Assembly (NCBI GenBank): GCA_014323765.1
Contig: JACONM010000010.1
Location: 15,447-58,488, forward strand
Length of the DNA: 43,042 nucleotides
Direction: 5' to 3'
Source of the DNA: Cellvibrionales bacterium
GTDB taxonomy: Bacteria; Pseudomonadota; Gammaproteobacteria; Pseudomonadales; GM7GCV1
The notes under the pieces are model-generated. The model did not search any database and was not told the DNA's origin. It saw nothing but the letters and a program-made list of their open reading frames with translations. Positions 7,847 to 19,316 of this stretch are shown one piece after another (positions within the stretch are counted from its first letter, which is position 1; every line of letters starts with the position of its first letter). Made by a program: the position numbers and the translations under genes.

Positions 7847-10800
7847 ATCTATCAGCGTTTTATAGCTATCTACGACATCGTACTTTATGCGCCCTGGATC
7901 AGTAGCGATACTTTGAAAAAATTTACGCGCACAAGCAATTTTCGCATCCTCTACCCCGCGCAACTGCATACTAGACAGGCTGCCCTTGGTTTCAGCGACA
8001 AAGTAAATGTGCTGCACGCTACCTTCCTTGAAAGAAATAGCCCAATCGGGGGTGTAATTGCCAACTGGAGTGGGGATCTGAAAGCCGCTCGGTAGCTTGG
8101 CGTAGACCACTACCTCGTTGCTTGCATCCAAGCCCCTTACGAACTCTTTCTCGATATTGGAATCAGAATCAATTTTTGCGTAGTCATAAATGTGCTTTTT
8201 CAAAACACCTTCCATGCGCGAGAAATCCTCACAAACCTGGTTGACGGTAAAAATATCGGCATCCTCGTGCTTTTCATTTATGACATCGTAAGTGATCTTT
8301 TCAATCATCATAGTGGCTTTTTGTTCATTGATAATACGCACTGCCTCTGATATAAACTGTTCTGGATTTTGCGGAAACTGCGCGAATACATTCTGGTCCA
8401 TCTGGTAGAGAATCTCCGCGGCAGTGCGGCGCGTTAATTGGGTGGGCCCGGCAACTTCATGTAGTAGGTCGTATTTAACCATCGATAAAGCGGATTTAGA
8501 GATCTCATTTTCGCTTTCCTTTACCTGAAACTCCATACCGGTCTGAATGCCGTCACGGCTCATCTCATCCGCCTGTTTGCCTTTTTCTACAATGTATTGA
8601 AAAGGCGTTACTTTGAGACCGTTAATAGCCGCAACGCACTTTGCAATTAGCTCTTCACTGCTAAAATCGACCTTATAGATCGCCTTGCGATTTATACGCT
8701 TCCATAGCTGTTGAAATTCTTTTTTGTAAAAATTTTGGTTGCGCCGGTTGATTTTGCGCTTGCGCCCGTTATCGGTCAGTTCCGCTAATGCAGCATCGCT
8801 AAACAGACTGTCGACGAGCTTAAATACTTGCTCCGCGTGGGGCCTTAAATCCTCCGGCAATTCCGCCAGTGCATCTGCAGATTTTGCCTCGTGATACGTT
8901 GCGACGATATTCTTGTGGCGGTCGACATAGCCGTTTTGTACCAAATAAAACTCCAGCCCAGCCGCCATGTCCGCGGTTATTGGCACCGCGCCTTTATCCG
9001 TTTGTAACGGCTTGTCTGTGAAGTACTTTTTAGTCGCCTGCCGCGGGCGCGATGCGAGGGTCTCGGCGATTTCCCGTTGCAGGCCGGCAACAAAATCCTG
9101 ATAGCCTTCATTGGCCACTACGGTCAATACATTGACTCGATGCACCTCGGCTTCCGGGCTGTCGATGCGCTCGCCACTTTGATTCACACTCAGCCGCAAA
9201 CCGCGCCCCACCTCTTGCCGGCGTGAAATTGTATTATCGCTGTGTTTGAGCATGCACATGGTAAAAACGTTGGGGTTGTCCCAGCCTTCGCGCAGGGCCG
9301 AGTGCGAGAAAATAAAGCGCACTGGCTCATCCTGCGACAGTAACCGTTCTTCATCGCGCAAAATCAGATCGTAGGCGTCGTTGTCATCAGACAGCCCCTT
9401 ATTTTCGCCGCGCTGCTGCACTTCAGGATCCACCAAACGTTTATTTTTATCGATGGAAAAATAGCCCTCATGAACTTGCTCCGCCGAGTCGGGTTCTAAA
9501 AATTGCCGATACGGTTTGCCCGTCAACATATCATCGATACATTCCTGTCGTAGCTGATTGTATTCCTCTTCAAACACCCGCGCATAGTCGCCCTTGCCAT
9601 CCGCCGCCTGATAATCGCGATACTTGGCGACCGTATCGATAAAAAATAGCGATAACACTTTAATTCCCCGCGCAAACAGTTCCTGTTCTTTTTGCAAATG
9701 GGCGCGAATGGTTTCCCGAATTTGAATGCGCCGCATGTGCGTTTCCGATATATCGCCGGTTGCATCGCCAGTCAGCAAGTCCTGCCCATTGGTGAACTCC
9801 ACCCGATCTTGGGCGGCATCGATTTGCGAGATGATATAGCCCTTATAGACTTGCAACCCGCCAGAAACCTTTTGCAAATTGTCGCCTAGGTTTAAGCGTC
9901 TTATTTGACGCTTTATCCGCCCGGATTTCAGTTTCACCTCTATTTCCAGCCGGGCGACCGGTGCTTTGTTAGATACGTCGATTCTTTCCAAATACATATA
10001 GGGGGCGGCACCACCTACGCCGCGGACTCGGATACCGCACACCGCAATTTTCTTTACCAGCTTCTGGTTATAGGCATCGAGCGCGTCCAGCCGGTGAATG
10101 CAGCAATGCTGGGTGCGGTGGGTGGCGGAATAGCGCAGGATAAATAGCGGCTTAAACTTCGGCAACGCTTGCATGGTGGCCTTGCCTTCCATTTTCTGCG
10201 GTTCATCTAGAATTAAAATCGGGCGGTTTGCGGCGATGACCTCTATGGGTCTGCGCGATTGAAAATCGTCTAGCTCGTCATAAATGCGGCGGTTGTCTTC
10301 CCCGCTGGCGTTGAACGCCTGGATGTTAATTACCATCACATTGATTCCGGAATTGGATGAGAAACTTTCTAGCTCGTGCAGATGCCTAGAGTTGTAAATA
10401 AAAAATCGCGCTTTTTTATTGTAATCTTGGTTGAAGTGGTCGGCGGTGATTTGCAGGGTGCGATACACCCCTTCACGGATGGCGATCGATGGCACCATAA
10501 CGATAAACTTTGACCAGCCGTAGCGTTTATTCATCTCGAAGATAGTTTTAATATAACAGTAGGTTTTACCGGTGCCGGTTTCCATTTCTATATCCAGATG
10601 TACATCGGTGGCTTTGATGGCTTCTCTTTTGTAAGCCGATTTGACCGCAACCCGCCTGCCGCGGGTGTCAACGGTCGTAAAGGCGTCCATCTGCTGCGAG
10701 ACGCTCAAATTCTGCCGTTGTTGAACTGCTTGGATATTTTGCAGAATTTGTGCATTGCTCAATTCAAGTTCGGCGTTTTTGCGACCATCATGTTCATTGG

Positions 10801-10945
10801 CGGCGCGTATGTGCTGGCCTGGCTTGGCCATGCCCGGATCAATGCGATAGCCGATACCATCCTTGCGCGGTTGGCCGGCAAAACAGTCGACCGTCGCTTC
10901 CACCGCCGCCGTTTGATATTTCTGAACTTTGAATTTTAGTTGCAT
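7823..10945 (-). CDS. Type III restriction enzyme, Res subunit
   Basis: A 1040-aa SF2 helicase-nuclease. Walker A is METGTGKT at residues 121-128 and the DExx box is ILDEPQ at about 245-250. Motif III/SAT-like ATH follows, and motif VI is QEVGRGLRL near 580. A C-terminal nuclease signature, YTPDW then AETKGS at about 975-1000, gives the D and ExK pair. Res subunits use ATP to slide or switch along DNA and cut about 25-27 bp from a type III site, but only in complex with Mod. The ATG has AAGGG about 6 bases upstream. It follows the split mod gene by ten bases. Because that mod is frameshifted, this subunit may have no working partner unless another Mod substitutes. Confidence 0.88.
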   Translation of the reverse strand: MQLKFKVQKYQTAAVEATVDCFAGQPRKDGIGYRIDPGMAKPGQHIRAANEHDGRKNAELELSNAQILQNIQAVQQRQNLSVSQQMDAFTTVDTRGRRVAVKSAYKREAIKATDVHLDIEMETGTGKTYCYIKTIFEMNKRYGWSKFIVMVPSIAIREGVYRTLQITADHFNQDYNKKARFFIYNSRHLHELESFSSNSGINVMVINIQAFNASGEDNRRIYDELDDFQSRRPIEVIAANRPILILDEPQKMEGKATMQALPKFKPLFILRYSATHRTQHCCIHRLDALDAYNQKLVKKIAVCGIRVRGVGGAAPYMYLERIDVSNKAPVARLEIEVKLKSGRIKRQIRRLNLGDNLQKVSGGLQVYKGYIISQIDAAQDRVEFTNGQDLLTGDATGDISETHMRRIQIRETIRAHLQKEQELFARGIKVLSLFFIDTVAKYRDYQAADGKGDYARVFEEEYNQLRQECIDDMLTGKPYRQFLEPDSAEQVHEGYFSIDKNKRLVDPEVQQRGENKGLSDDNDAYDLILRDEERLLSQDEPVRFIFSHSALREGWDNPNVFTMCMLKHSDNTISRRQEVGRGLRLSVNQSGERIDSPEAEVHRVNVLTVVANEGYQDFVAGLQREIAETLASRPRQATKKYFTDKPLQTDKGAVPITADMAAGLEFYLVQNGYVDRHKNIVATYHEAKSADALAELPEDLRPHAEQVFKLVDSLFSDAALAELTDNGRKRKINRRNQNFYKKEFQQLWKRINRKAIYKVDFSSEELIAKCVAAINGLKVTPFQYIVEKGKQADEMSRDGIQTGMEFQVKESENEISKSALSMVKYDLLHEVAGPTQLTRRTAAEILYQMDQNVFAQFPQNPEQFISEAVRIINEQKATMMIEKITYDVINEKHEDADIFTVNQVCEDFSRMEGVLKKHIYDYAKIDSDSNIEKEFVRGLDASNEVVVYAKLPSGFQIPTPVGNYTPDWAISFKEGSVQHIYFVAETKGSLSSMQLRGVEDAKIACARKFFQSIATDPGRIKYDVVDSYKTLIDLAKLKPA

Positions 10946-10955
10946 GTTGCGCCCT

Positions 10956-12799
10956 TCAAATCACCCTTAGGTCGGTGCTTGGCGAAATCTGTTTGAAAAT
11001 TTTCTCCGCGTTGATCTTATCCGAATCCGTGGTAAGGCCGCTGTCGCGGAATACCGCGCGCAGGGGTTTGCGCAGAGCAATGGCGGTAATTAGATCTTCA
11101 CTCAGATCGATGTCAAAGCAAGCCGCCAGATCGGTGCTATCGACAAAGAATACCCGTTTATTTTCGATAGTCTCGGATACGATCGGCAGGGTCAGGTCCA
11201 CCCCCCAAGCGACCAGCACCCCAAATAGCAGATCTTCGGGGGTACGCCCCGACACGATATTATCCACCCGATCGAGCAGGCCAGATTGCGGGGTCTCATC
11301 CGGGCGACGATGAACATTTCGTAGATTGGGCGAATCGATTTTGAGTACGCGGAAGCCAATATCGCCCTGCCAGTCGGGATGGCATGTATCTTGGCAGATT
11401 GCCTGACCGGCGCGGCGAATGCGCTCCTTACCAATCTCGGCAATGGTTTTGTAGCCCGCTTTGTAGGCTTCCTTTTTCTCGCCGCAGGCTTCCGGTAATT
11501 GCACCATAATAAACCGCCGATTGCCGCCGTCTTCGGCATTGAGTTTCATTACCGCGTGGGCAGTGGTGGCGGAACCGGCAAAAAAATCTAAAATGATGTC
11601 ATTTTTTCCAATCCACATTTTATCATTTTAGATAAATATGGCAATGGTTTTACTGTATCGAAAACTTGTGTTCCAAGCAATGCTTTTATTTCATCAGCTG
11701 CATTTGCAGCGTTAGATGAGTCTAGCCAAATTGTTTCGGGAATATCTCCCTTATATTCCGTAATAAATAATTTTCGATATACTTTATCACCATTAAATTT
11801 AAGTTTGTTTTCTTTATCTAGAATTTGCATGGTCTTCTTCCCAACAAGCCATTTTCGCTCCGAAAAGAATTCGCCTGTTTTGGATTGAAAAGCATAAATA
11901 GATCCGCCTTGAGAGCCGCGAGACCAGACACCTAACAATCGATAGTCACCCCGATGATCATTATCTGGATTTTTATATGCTTTTCTTGTTTCTTCTGGCA
12001 TATTTAACCGACTGAGTTGAGCATCAGCTATTGATCTTGAATAAACTATCAAATGCTCATGGTTACGACTAAAAAATTTTGCCGAATTATCTTTTCCACG
12101 TTTTCTCGACCAAACAATATTTGCAATAAAATTCCCCGCTCCAAAAACCTCATCACAAAGCCGCTTCAAATTGGCCGCTTCGTTGTCATCGATACTAATA
12201 AAAATCACCCCATCCTCGCGCAGCAAGTTACGCGCCAATCTCAGGCGCGGGTACAGCATGCTCAACCAGTCGGAATGGAAGCGGCCGTTGGATTCTGTAT
12301 TGGCGACTAGGGGATTGCCTGCTTCATCGGCCTGCCCGGAGTCGCGCTGATAGTCGGCATTGCGCTGGGCAAATCGGTCGCTGTAAATAAAATCCTTGCC
12401 AGTGTTATAGGGCGGGTCGATGTAAATCATTTTCACCTTGCCCAGATAGGTTTCTTGCAGAAGTTTGAGGGCCTCTAGGTTATCGCCCTCGATAAACAGG
12501 TTGCGGGTGCTATCAAAATCCACACTTTCATCGCGCACCGGGCGCAGGGTGTTAGCAGTGGGCATGTTGGCCGCGACCATGGCGGCGCGCTTGCCAGGCC
12601 AGTCGATCCGATAGCGTTCCTGCGGCCCTTCCACCAGCTCACCGCTCAACAGCTGCCGCAACAGATCAAAATCCACCGCCAAGCGCAATTCCCCAGTCGC
12701 CTCATCCCGCCCTTCCGTCACACACTCCGGAAACAGCTCGCGCAACTTAGCAATGCCACCCTGCCCCAGATCCGGGCTTTGCATTTTTAGCTTTTTCAT
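10956..12799 (-). pseudogene. Type III DNA methyltransferase Mod, split by a frameshift
   Basis: The first part (12799 down to 11588) has the catalytic DPPY at residues 128-131, and its real homology ends at YLSKMIK. The second part (11618 down to 10956) opens with [19 protein letters not shown], the SAM-binding motif I. This is the standard order for beta-class type III Mod proteins. Adding one base to the four-base T run at 11618-11621 (A on the coding strand) restores one frame of about 614 codons. As written, the N-terminal product lacks motif I and ends in nonsense residues CGLEKMTSF. The target-recognition region, about 11630-12150, is noticeably A/T-richer than the rest. Decay, a strain-specific off state or a sequencing error are all possible. 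The first ATG overlaps nothing and sits 11 bases after the small ORF upstream. Confidence 0.82.
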
Positions 12800-12809
12800 A
12801 GTCGTTGTT

Positions 12810-12980
12810 TTATTTGTCCATTAAATCAGAATGCGGTAAGTGGGCTTGCGGGGATGCATCGCGTTCATCGTCCTCGGCCCGGCTTCGATCGGCGGCATCT
12901 AGAAGCACTTCGACACGGGCGAGAGCGGCGGCATGGTCTCGCTCGGAGTGAATTGGCCGAACTTTGTTGCTACTCATCAT
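12810..12980 (-). CDS. Small ORF resembling the N-terminus of a HigA-type antitoxin
   Basis: A 56-codon ORF lying between the HTH antitoxin and mod. Its first 28 residues (MMSSNKVRPIHSERDH, then AAALARVEVLLDAA) resemble the leader of HigA-family antitoxins, which commonly start with a PI-x-TEADY-x-AAL pattern. The helix-turn-helix that should follow is absent, and the C-terminal half is an acidic low-complexity tail. It may be a truncated antitoxin, a linker peptide that keeps the operon translated, or a chance frame. It starts 6 bases after the antitoxin stop and ends 10 bases before mod, which favours translation within the operon. Confidence 0.45.
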   Translation of the reverse strand: MMSSNKVRPIHSERDHAAALARVEVLLDAADRSRAEDDERDASPQAHLPHSDLMDK

Positions 12981-12986
12981 ACTTCC

Positions 12987-13331
12987 TCAGGGCTCGGCAA
13001 TGGCGAGCGGCTCTCCCCCGGCATCCCCGAATCCTTCAATCGAAACAGGCATTCTATCGGGAAACTCCACCGTAATGTTCAGCTTCCCACCCATGGCTTC
13101 CACATAACTGCGCAACGTCGATAATAGCAGATCGCTGCGCTTTTCCATTTGCGCGATGGTGGCTTGGCGGATATTTAGGGCCTCTGCCAGCTGCGCTTGG
13201 GTGAGCTTTTTTGCCTTGCGTAGCTCTTGCAGTGTCAGGTATTCGGCGTGCAGGTGCTCGGCATCGGCTAGGATGCGCTTGCGCCGGGCGGCGGGTAGCT
13301 CGTTTAGTTTGTCGTCTAGGGATTTAGTCAT
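12987..13331 (-). CDS. XRE/HigA-type antitoxin
   Basis: A 114-aa protein with a basic N-terminus and a helix-turn-helix at about residues 35-75 (LRKAKKLTQAQLAEALNIRQ, then TIAQMEKRSD), ending in a beta-rich segment. XRE antitoxins neutralise a RelE-fold partner by direct binding and repress their own operon. The ATG at 13331 overlaps the toxin stop codon (TGATG), and GGAGG lies about 8 bases upstream. A GTG codon three bases earlier is an alternative start. Toxin-first order is typical of higBA-like loci. Confidence 0.82.
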   Translation of the reverse strand: MTKSLDDKLNELPAARRKRILADAEHLHAEYLTLQELRKAKKLTQAQLAEALNIRQATIAQMEKRSDLLLSTLRSYVEAMGGKLNITVEFPDRMPVSIEGFGDAGGEPLAIAEP

Positions 13332-13690
13332 CACTGTTTCCTCCGCTGTGTTGCAAGATGTTGGGCGAAACGAGAATCCGCCACGGCGATCAGCTTTCGG
13401 TAAAAGCGCTTTTCGCTCGTGCCTGCCTTATCGCCCGCCACTAGAAGAATCGCCTGCCGACCGGGGTCAAAGGCAAACGCGACTCGCCACACTCCGTCAT
13501 CTGCGCTAAACCTCAATTCCTTCATGTTCGTATGCCTTGAACCGTTTAGGGTATCCGCGTGGGGGCGACCCAAACTGGGGCCGATTTTTGCCAACAGGCT
13601 GGCCCTAGCCAAGATTGCATCCTGAACCGCTGCGGACAGGCGGTCGAACTCGCTCTCGAAATCATCGTGAAACGCAACCTTCCACCTCAT
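13331..13690 (-). CDS. HigB-like (Gp49/DUF891-type) RelE-superfamily toxin
   Basis: A 119-aa protein starting MRWKVAFHDDFESEFD, with KELRF near residue 57 and the WRVAFAFDPGRQAILL core strand seen in phage-derived Gp49-like and HigB toxins. The C-terminal KRFYRKLIAVAD contains basic residues expected near the RNase active site. Such toxins cleave mRNA on the ribosome. It is the first gene of a minus-strand operon with the antitoxin, the small ORF and the type III R-M genes. A strong predicted promoter lies just upstream at 13725-13753. Linkage to R-M genes could stabilise the island, which is inference. Confidence 0.83.
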   Translation of the reverse strand: MRWKVAFHDDFESEFDRLSAAVQDAILARASLLAKIGPSLGRPHADTLNGSRHTNMKELRFSADDGVWRVAFAFDPGRQAILLVAGDKAGTSEKRFYRKLIAVADSRFAQHLATQRRKQ

Positions 13691-13724
13691 GTTTCATGTT
13701 TCCATTCCATGCTAACCGCGGCAG

Positions 13725-13753
13725 ATTATAGCCTCAAAACTATATAGGTTCAA
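13725..13753 (-). promoter_or_regulatory. Predicted sigma-70 promoter of the toxin-antitoxin/R-M operon
   Basis: On the minus strand TTGAAC (13748-13753) and TATAAT (13725-13730) are separated by exactly 17 bases. The toxin ATG follows 35 bases after the -10. An 8-base palindrome, CTATATAG (13740-13747), lies in the spacer, a natural place for the XRE antitoxin to bind and repress. Confidence 0.6.
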
Positions 13754-13889
13754 CTGTTATTTTGTGTTTTTTTGCTGGCAGTGGCGGACGGGCGATCGCA
13801 CCGCAAATTCATAGCCAAAACCTATAAATTCCATCATAACAATCAATTTGTGATTATGGCGGGGGTGGTTTAGTTTGCGCGGCTAATAG

Positions 13890-16118
<2,229 letters not shown>

Positions 16119-16122
16119 ACAG

Positions 16123-16165
16123 CCCGCCCCCTCTCCCACTGCCGATTTGGTGTGGGGAGGGCGGG
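16123..16165 (+). terminator. GC-rich dyad after katG
   Basis: CCCGCCCCCTCTCCCAC and GTGGGGAGGGCGGG form an imperfect long stem starting just after the katG stop. There is no T-run downstream, so it would be an atypical terminator or an mRNA 3' hairpin. It also lies beyond the end of the converging AlbA_2-like gene. Confidence 0.4.
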
Positions 16166-16235
16166 TGAGGGCGAGGATTGAGCGATCGGCGGTGTATTGA
16201 AAATGGTCAGAATGCTGCAGTATATCGACTAGTTT

Positions 16236-17417
16236 TCACTGGCCGATATAGTTACCTTCCTCATCAAACTGGGGGCAACGTTCAAGACCGAAGGCATTCC
16301 AAAGAAAATGCATCTGCTCGGCAATGATGCTCTCATAGTTGCCATCGTCTCGATACGCCGTGATCATCGTGGATGGCAGGTGTAGGGTTTCTCGATCGTA
16401 GGATGGGAGAAAATCATCGGGGGCAAACATGTTCTCGTTCTCGCACATCTGTGCGCCCTGTATATTCGTTGCTGATATTTGCATTAAAATTGGTGGTGAG
16501 GATTCGAGTTGCCGTAATCCGTACAGGTAGCACTTGAGCGGATCTATGAAGAACTTGCGCAGTTGTGATGATTGAAATATCCTCGCACCCTTTGAGCTGT
16601 TATCGATTATTTCTACGCTTGTGGCTTCCAGCGAACCATCGCGAAACACTTGCGTATAGCTGCGACAGGGGTTGTGGAACCGATAAAAGCAGTAGCCTTC
16701 TAGATTGAATCTTCCTTGCCTGTGTCCGAACGATCCAATCGGATCAAACCGTTGGCAACGCCCAAAGGAATTCGGAAATTCAATCCGCCGTGCAGCCCCA
16801 AAGTCAGGCAGCGGTACCAGATGCATAACCAAAACCCCCTCAGAGACCGGAAGCGGGATAAAGCCATCATCGTCCTGAATACGCAAGAAACGCTCGCCGA
16901 TAAATGCCTTAGCGCGTTCTTCAATGCTGCGTTGCGCACCGAATAGCAGGCGCAAATCTTCCATTGATAACTCGCAGGCCCCCGATGAAGTGCGCCCATA
17001 ATAGCGATTGCTGTTTTTATATATCACGCGGTGCGGTGGATTAAAGCTTTTTGGAACATGAATCAGGATAAGACTGCCGCCCTCCAGATCAATGCGTTTC
17101 ATACGAAGACCAACAATGGCTGGCTCCACCCCAGTTCGGGCAATGCTTTCTAGCCTTTGGAGTTCTTTATCAACATCACATGCCAAGGGCGATAGCGCAG
17201 AGGCCGTACCATGCTCTTCATCCATGCCAATGATTGAGTGGCCGCCGAGTGTATTGGCAAATGCCGTAATGTCTTTTAGCATCTCTTTCTTATCGGCATC
17301 GGCATTGCCGTAAGTATCTCGCTTAAATTCGAGATGCACGGATTCACTTGCCCCGCCATCTATCAGTTCCTGCAATGTGGCGGAGTCAATGGCATCGAAG
17401 TTTTTGCCTAGGAGCAT
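16236..17417 (-). CDS. Schlafen/AlbA_2-domain protein
   Basis: A 393-aa protein from the chosen ATG, which has AGGAA about 8 bases upstream; a longer frame would need a TTG at 17456. The AlbA_2 (Slfn box) domain covers about residues 15-150. It is marked by ESVHLEFKRD near 25-35, the FANTLGGHSIIGMDE turn near 55-70 and HVPKS followed by YYGRTSSG. Eukaryotic Schlafens use this fold as an endonuclease, while bacterial versions are often called ATP-binding regulators and occur in defence islands. The remainder has no motif I recognise. It is the last gene of the nine-gene run, 63 bases after the DUF4276 gene, so it may be an accessory effector or an independent rider. Confidence 0.75.
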   Translation of the reverse strand: MLLGKNFDAIDSATLQELIDGGASESVHLEFKRDTYGNADADKKEMLKDITAFANTLGGHSIIGMDEEHGTASALSPLACDVDKELQRLESIARTGVEPAIVGLRMKRIDLEGGSLILIHVPKSFNPPHRVIYKNSNRYYGRTSSGACELSMEDLRLLFGAQRSIEERAKAFIGERFLRIQDDDGFIPLPVSEGVLVMHLVPLPDFGAARRIEFPNSFGRCQRFDPIGSFGHRQGRFNLEGYCFYRFHNPCRSYTQVFRDGSLEATSVEIIDNSSKGARIFQSSQLRKFFIDPLKCYLYGLRQLESSPPILMQISATNIQGAQMCENENMFAPDDFLPSYDRETLHLPSTMITAYRDDGNYESIIAEQMHFLWNAFGLERCPQFDEEGNYIGQ

Positions 17418-17480
17418 GGCCCGGTTCCTCGTAAAATTGCTTGCGATACTTTGCAATCATGGCGTTGTTTGAAAGGTTTT

Positions 17481-18077
17481 TCAACCCATCACCAATTTGC
17501 CAATATGAGCTTCCCATTCTTTACACAGCTTGCGAAATGAGGGGCTTTGTTGCCGTGCTTGCCGCATATCAAATTGAGCCGTGAACGCTGGTTGATCAAG
17601 CGTTTCGCTGTAGGAACCTTGCATTTGGGTCGCCAGCCACTTCTTGGCATTGCGTTTTTCTTCGGCCGGCACAGCATGCTGCGGATCAAAGCAAAACCCC
17701 CTTTTGCCATCCAGCGAGCGAGCGGCGGCGATAAACCATGCCTCAAATTCTCGCTTGGCTAGGACGACCGAGAAACGACGATGCGGAATATACTCTTGCG
17801 CCCGCTTTAAAATATCTTTACTCAATTCAGCCGGGCAGTCATCGTCCGCATCGAGCACTAACAAAATCCAACCGTTTTCACCGCACTTGGCGGCAGCCAA
17901 CAACATCTGCCGCTTGAATTCATATTCCTTTTTTAAGAATTTATCTCGATGCACTCGGATAGGGGGTTCGGCACGCACTTCAGTTTGTGGCTGGCTTATA
18001 TTGGCAAGTCGGCGAATTAAAATAGGCAGTGCCGCCACTTCACCATACCCTTCCACAATAGACACCACAGATAACAT
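17481..18077 (-). CDS. DUF4276/Toprim-like protein paired with an AAA ATPase
   Basis: A 198-aa protein. VEGYGE at residues 8-13 supplies the Toprim glutamate. LVLDADDD at 73-80 supplies the DxD metal-binding acidic cluster. KREFEAWFIAAARSL follows at about 107-121. This arrangement is that of DUF4276, a Toprim-related family. Toprim partners of ATPases in OLD-like, PARIS-like and RloA/RloB (AbiL)-like systems act as nucleases, so the most likely role is the effector of the ATPase encoded two bases upstream. The near-overlap suggests coupled translation. No catalytic residue seems to be lost, but the activity is inferred. Confidence 0.78.
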   Translation of the reverse strand: MLSVVSIVEGYGEVAALPILIRRLANISQPQTEVRAEPPIRVHRDKFLKKEYEFKRQMLLAAAKCGENGWILLVLDADDDCPAELSKDILKRAQEYIPHRRFSVVLAKREFEAWFIAAARSLDGKRGFCFDPQHAVPAEEKRNAKKWLATQMQGSYSETLDQPAFTAQFDMRQARQQSPSFRKLCKEWEAHIGKLVMG

Positions 18078-18079
18078 AG

Positions 18080-19279
18080 TTAGATCTCACCGAATAAATC
18101 GATTCTCGATTGTTGTTGCGCTTGTAGAGAAGTGCGGTCAGGATCCAGCTTATTCATCCGCAGCAACTCGCCCGCAGAAAAAAGGTGTTCTCTTAGCATT
18201 TGTCGCGAGGCTCCATCCAAAGGTGCCAGTTTGGTAGCCCCTTCCTCCGCAACGACAGCAATTATCGATTCCGCGTCGATGGCGAGGTCATCGAGTAGAT
18301 CCGGGCTATGACTGGTCACTAAAACCTGATTTTGTTGTGCAGCTTGGTTAAGCACTTCGCGCAGTACACCACTCGCAAAGGGATGGAGCGCAGTTTCTGG
18401 CTCTTCAATACCAATTAAGAGAGAGGAATTATTCGCGTTGCTTTGCATCAGTGCCGTCAACACCCCTAAGGCTCTCAGTGTGCCATCCGACATATTTTGC
18501 GCTAGAAATCGCCACGGGTGTTTGGCACCCTGAACGGCTTGCCGAAACTCTAAAGTCTCCATAGGGCCAACGGCTTTGCACTCCATGCTTTGCACCATGG
18601 GGGCCACGGTGTTTAGGTATTCATTGATCTGCCGTAATTGATCGGGTGCAGTGCGCTTCAAGTGGCGAATAACGCTCGCAATGTTTTCGCCAACAGGTTT
18701 CAGCAGGCGGCCATCTTGCGGCTTTTGCAACTCACGCATTACTTTCGGGTTTAGGTTGTAAAACCCCATGGCCGTCAAAGCATCAAAAACCGATCGAAAC
18801 GCAGTCAAGCCTGAAGCAGCCACTAAAGCCAGCCGGTCGGAAGTTACTGAAGGGAAGGGCTGTTCGCTTGAATCTATTAGCTTGCCTCGCTCAATTTTGA
18901 AATAAGGGCCAGATCCTTTGCCATCAATGGCGCAGTGCTCCTCCTGCACTTGATAAGATCCGCCCGCTAGAGCACTGACTCTGAACGCGTACCATGCATC
19001 GCGACCATCGCTCAACCGAAATTCCAAGCGGATAGCGATATTATTGGGGTGCCCGCTAGAACGGCGGCGCACTTCATCTAGACCGCCGCGCTCGCTCAGG
19101 GCATTGTCCAGCGAGTTAGCCAGCGCATCGCGCACAAAATGCAGCGCATCTAGAAAATTGCTTTTGCCGGCCCCGTTTTGTCCCACTAAGTAGGTCAGCG
19201 GGCGCAAGCGAATATCACAGCGGGCAATGCTCTTATAGCTGCGCAAAATAACGCGCTGAATGAATGCAGATTCCATCAT
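18080..19279 (-). CDS. AAA/ABC-type ATPase (AAA_21), partner of the DUF4276 protein
   Basis: A 399-aa SMC/OLD-like ATPase. Walker A GQNGAGKS is at residues 33-40, the ABC-like signature NMSDGT at 262-267, Walker B LLIGIEEPE at 287-295 and the switch TSHSPDLLD at 322-330. The middle (about 60-250) is a variable coiled or sensor region. The ATG has AGGA about 7 bases upstream, and a second ATG follows directly. It lies 37 bases after mod and 2 bases before the DUF4276 gene. Such ATPases usually sense phage or replication stress and license the nuclease subunit; that role here is inference from family and context. Confidence 0.85.
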   Translation of the reverse strand: MMESAFIQRVILRSYKSIARCDIRLRPLTYLVGQNGAGKSNFLDALHFVRDALANSLDNALSERGGLDEVRRRSSGHPNNIAIRLEFRLSDGRDAWYAFRVSALAGGSYQVQEEHCAIDGKGSGPYFKIERGKLIDSSEQPFPSVTSDRLALVAASGLTAFRSVFDALTAMGFYNLNPKVMRELQKPQDGRLLKPVGENIASVIRHLKRTAPDQLRQINEYLNTVAPMVQSMECKAVGPMETLEFRQAVQGAKHPWRFLAQNMSDGTLRALGVLTALMQSNANNSSLLIGIEEPETALHPFASGVLREVLNQAAQQNQVLVTSHSPDLLDDLAIDAESIIAVVAEEGATKLAPLDGASRQMLREHLFSAGELLRMNKLDPDRTSLQAQQQSRIDLFGEI

Positions 19280-19316
19280 GTCTTATCCTAAACAAACTAG
19301 GCGGATCCTATTCACA

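Noticed and set aside
12854-13075. 73-codon plus-strand frame between mod and the antitoxin
   Set aside because: It is antisense to the small ORF and antitoxin, with Arg-rich low-information sequence.
13728-13747. ATAG...CTAT pattern upstream of katG suggesting an OxyR site
   Set aside because: The spacing is eight rather than seven bases, the next half-site is adjacent instead of spaced, and the block fits better as the toxin-antitoxin promoter.
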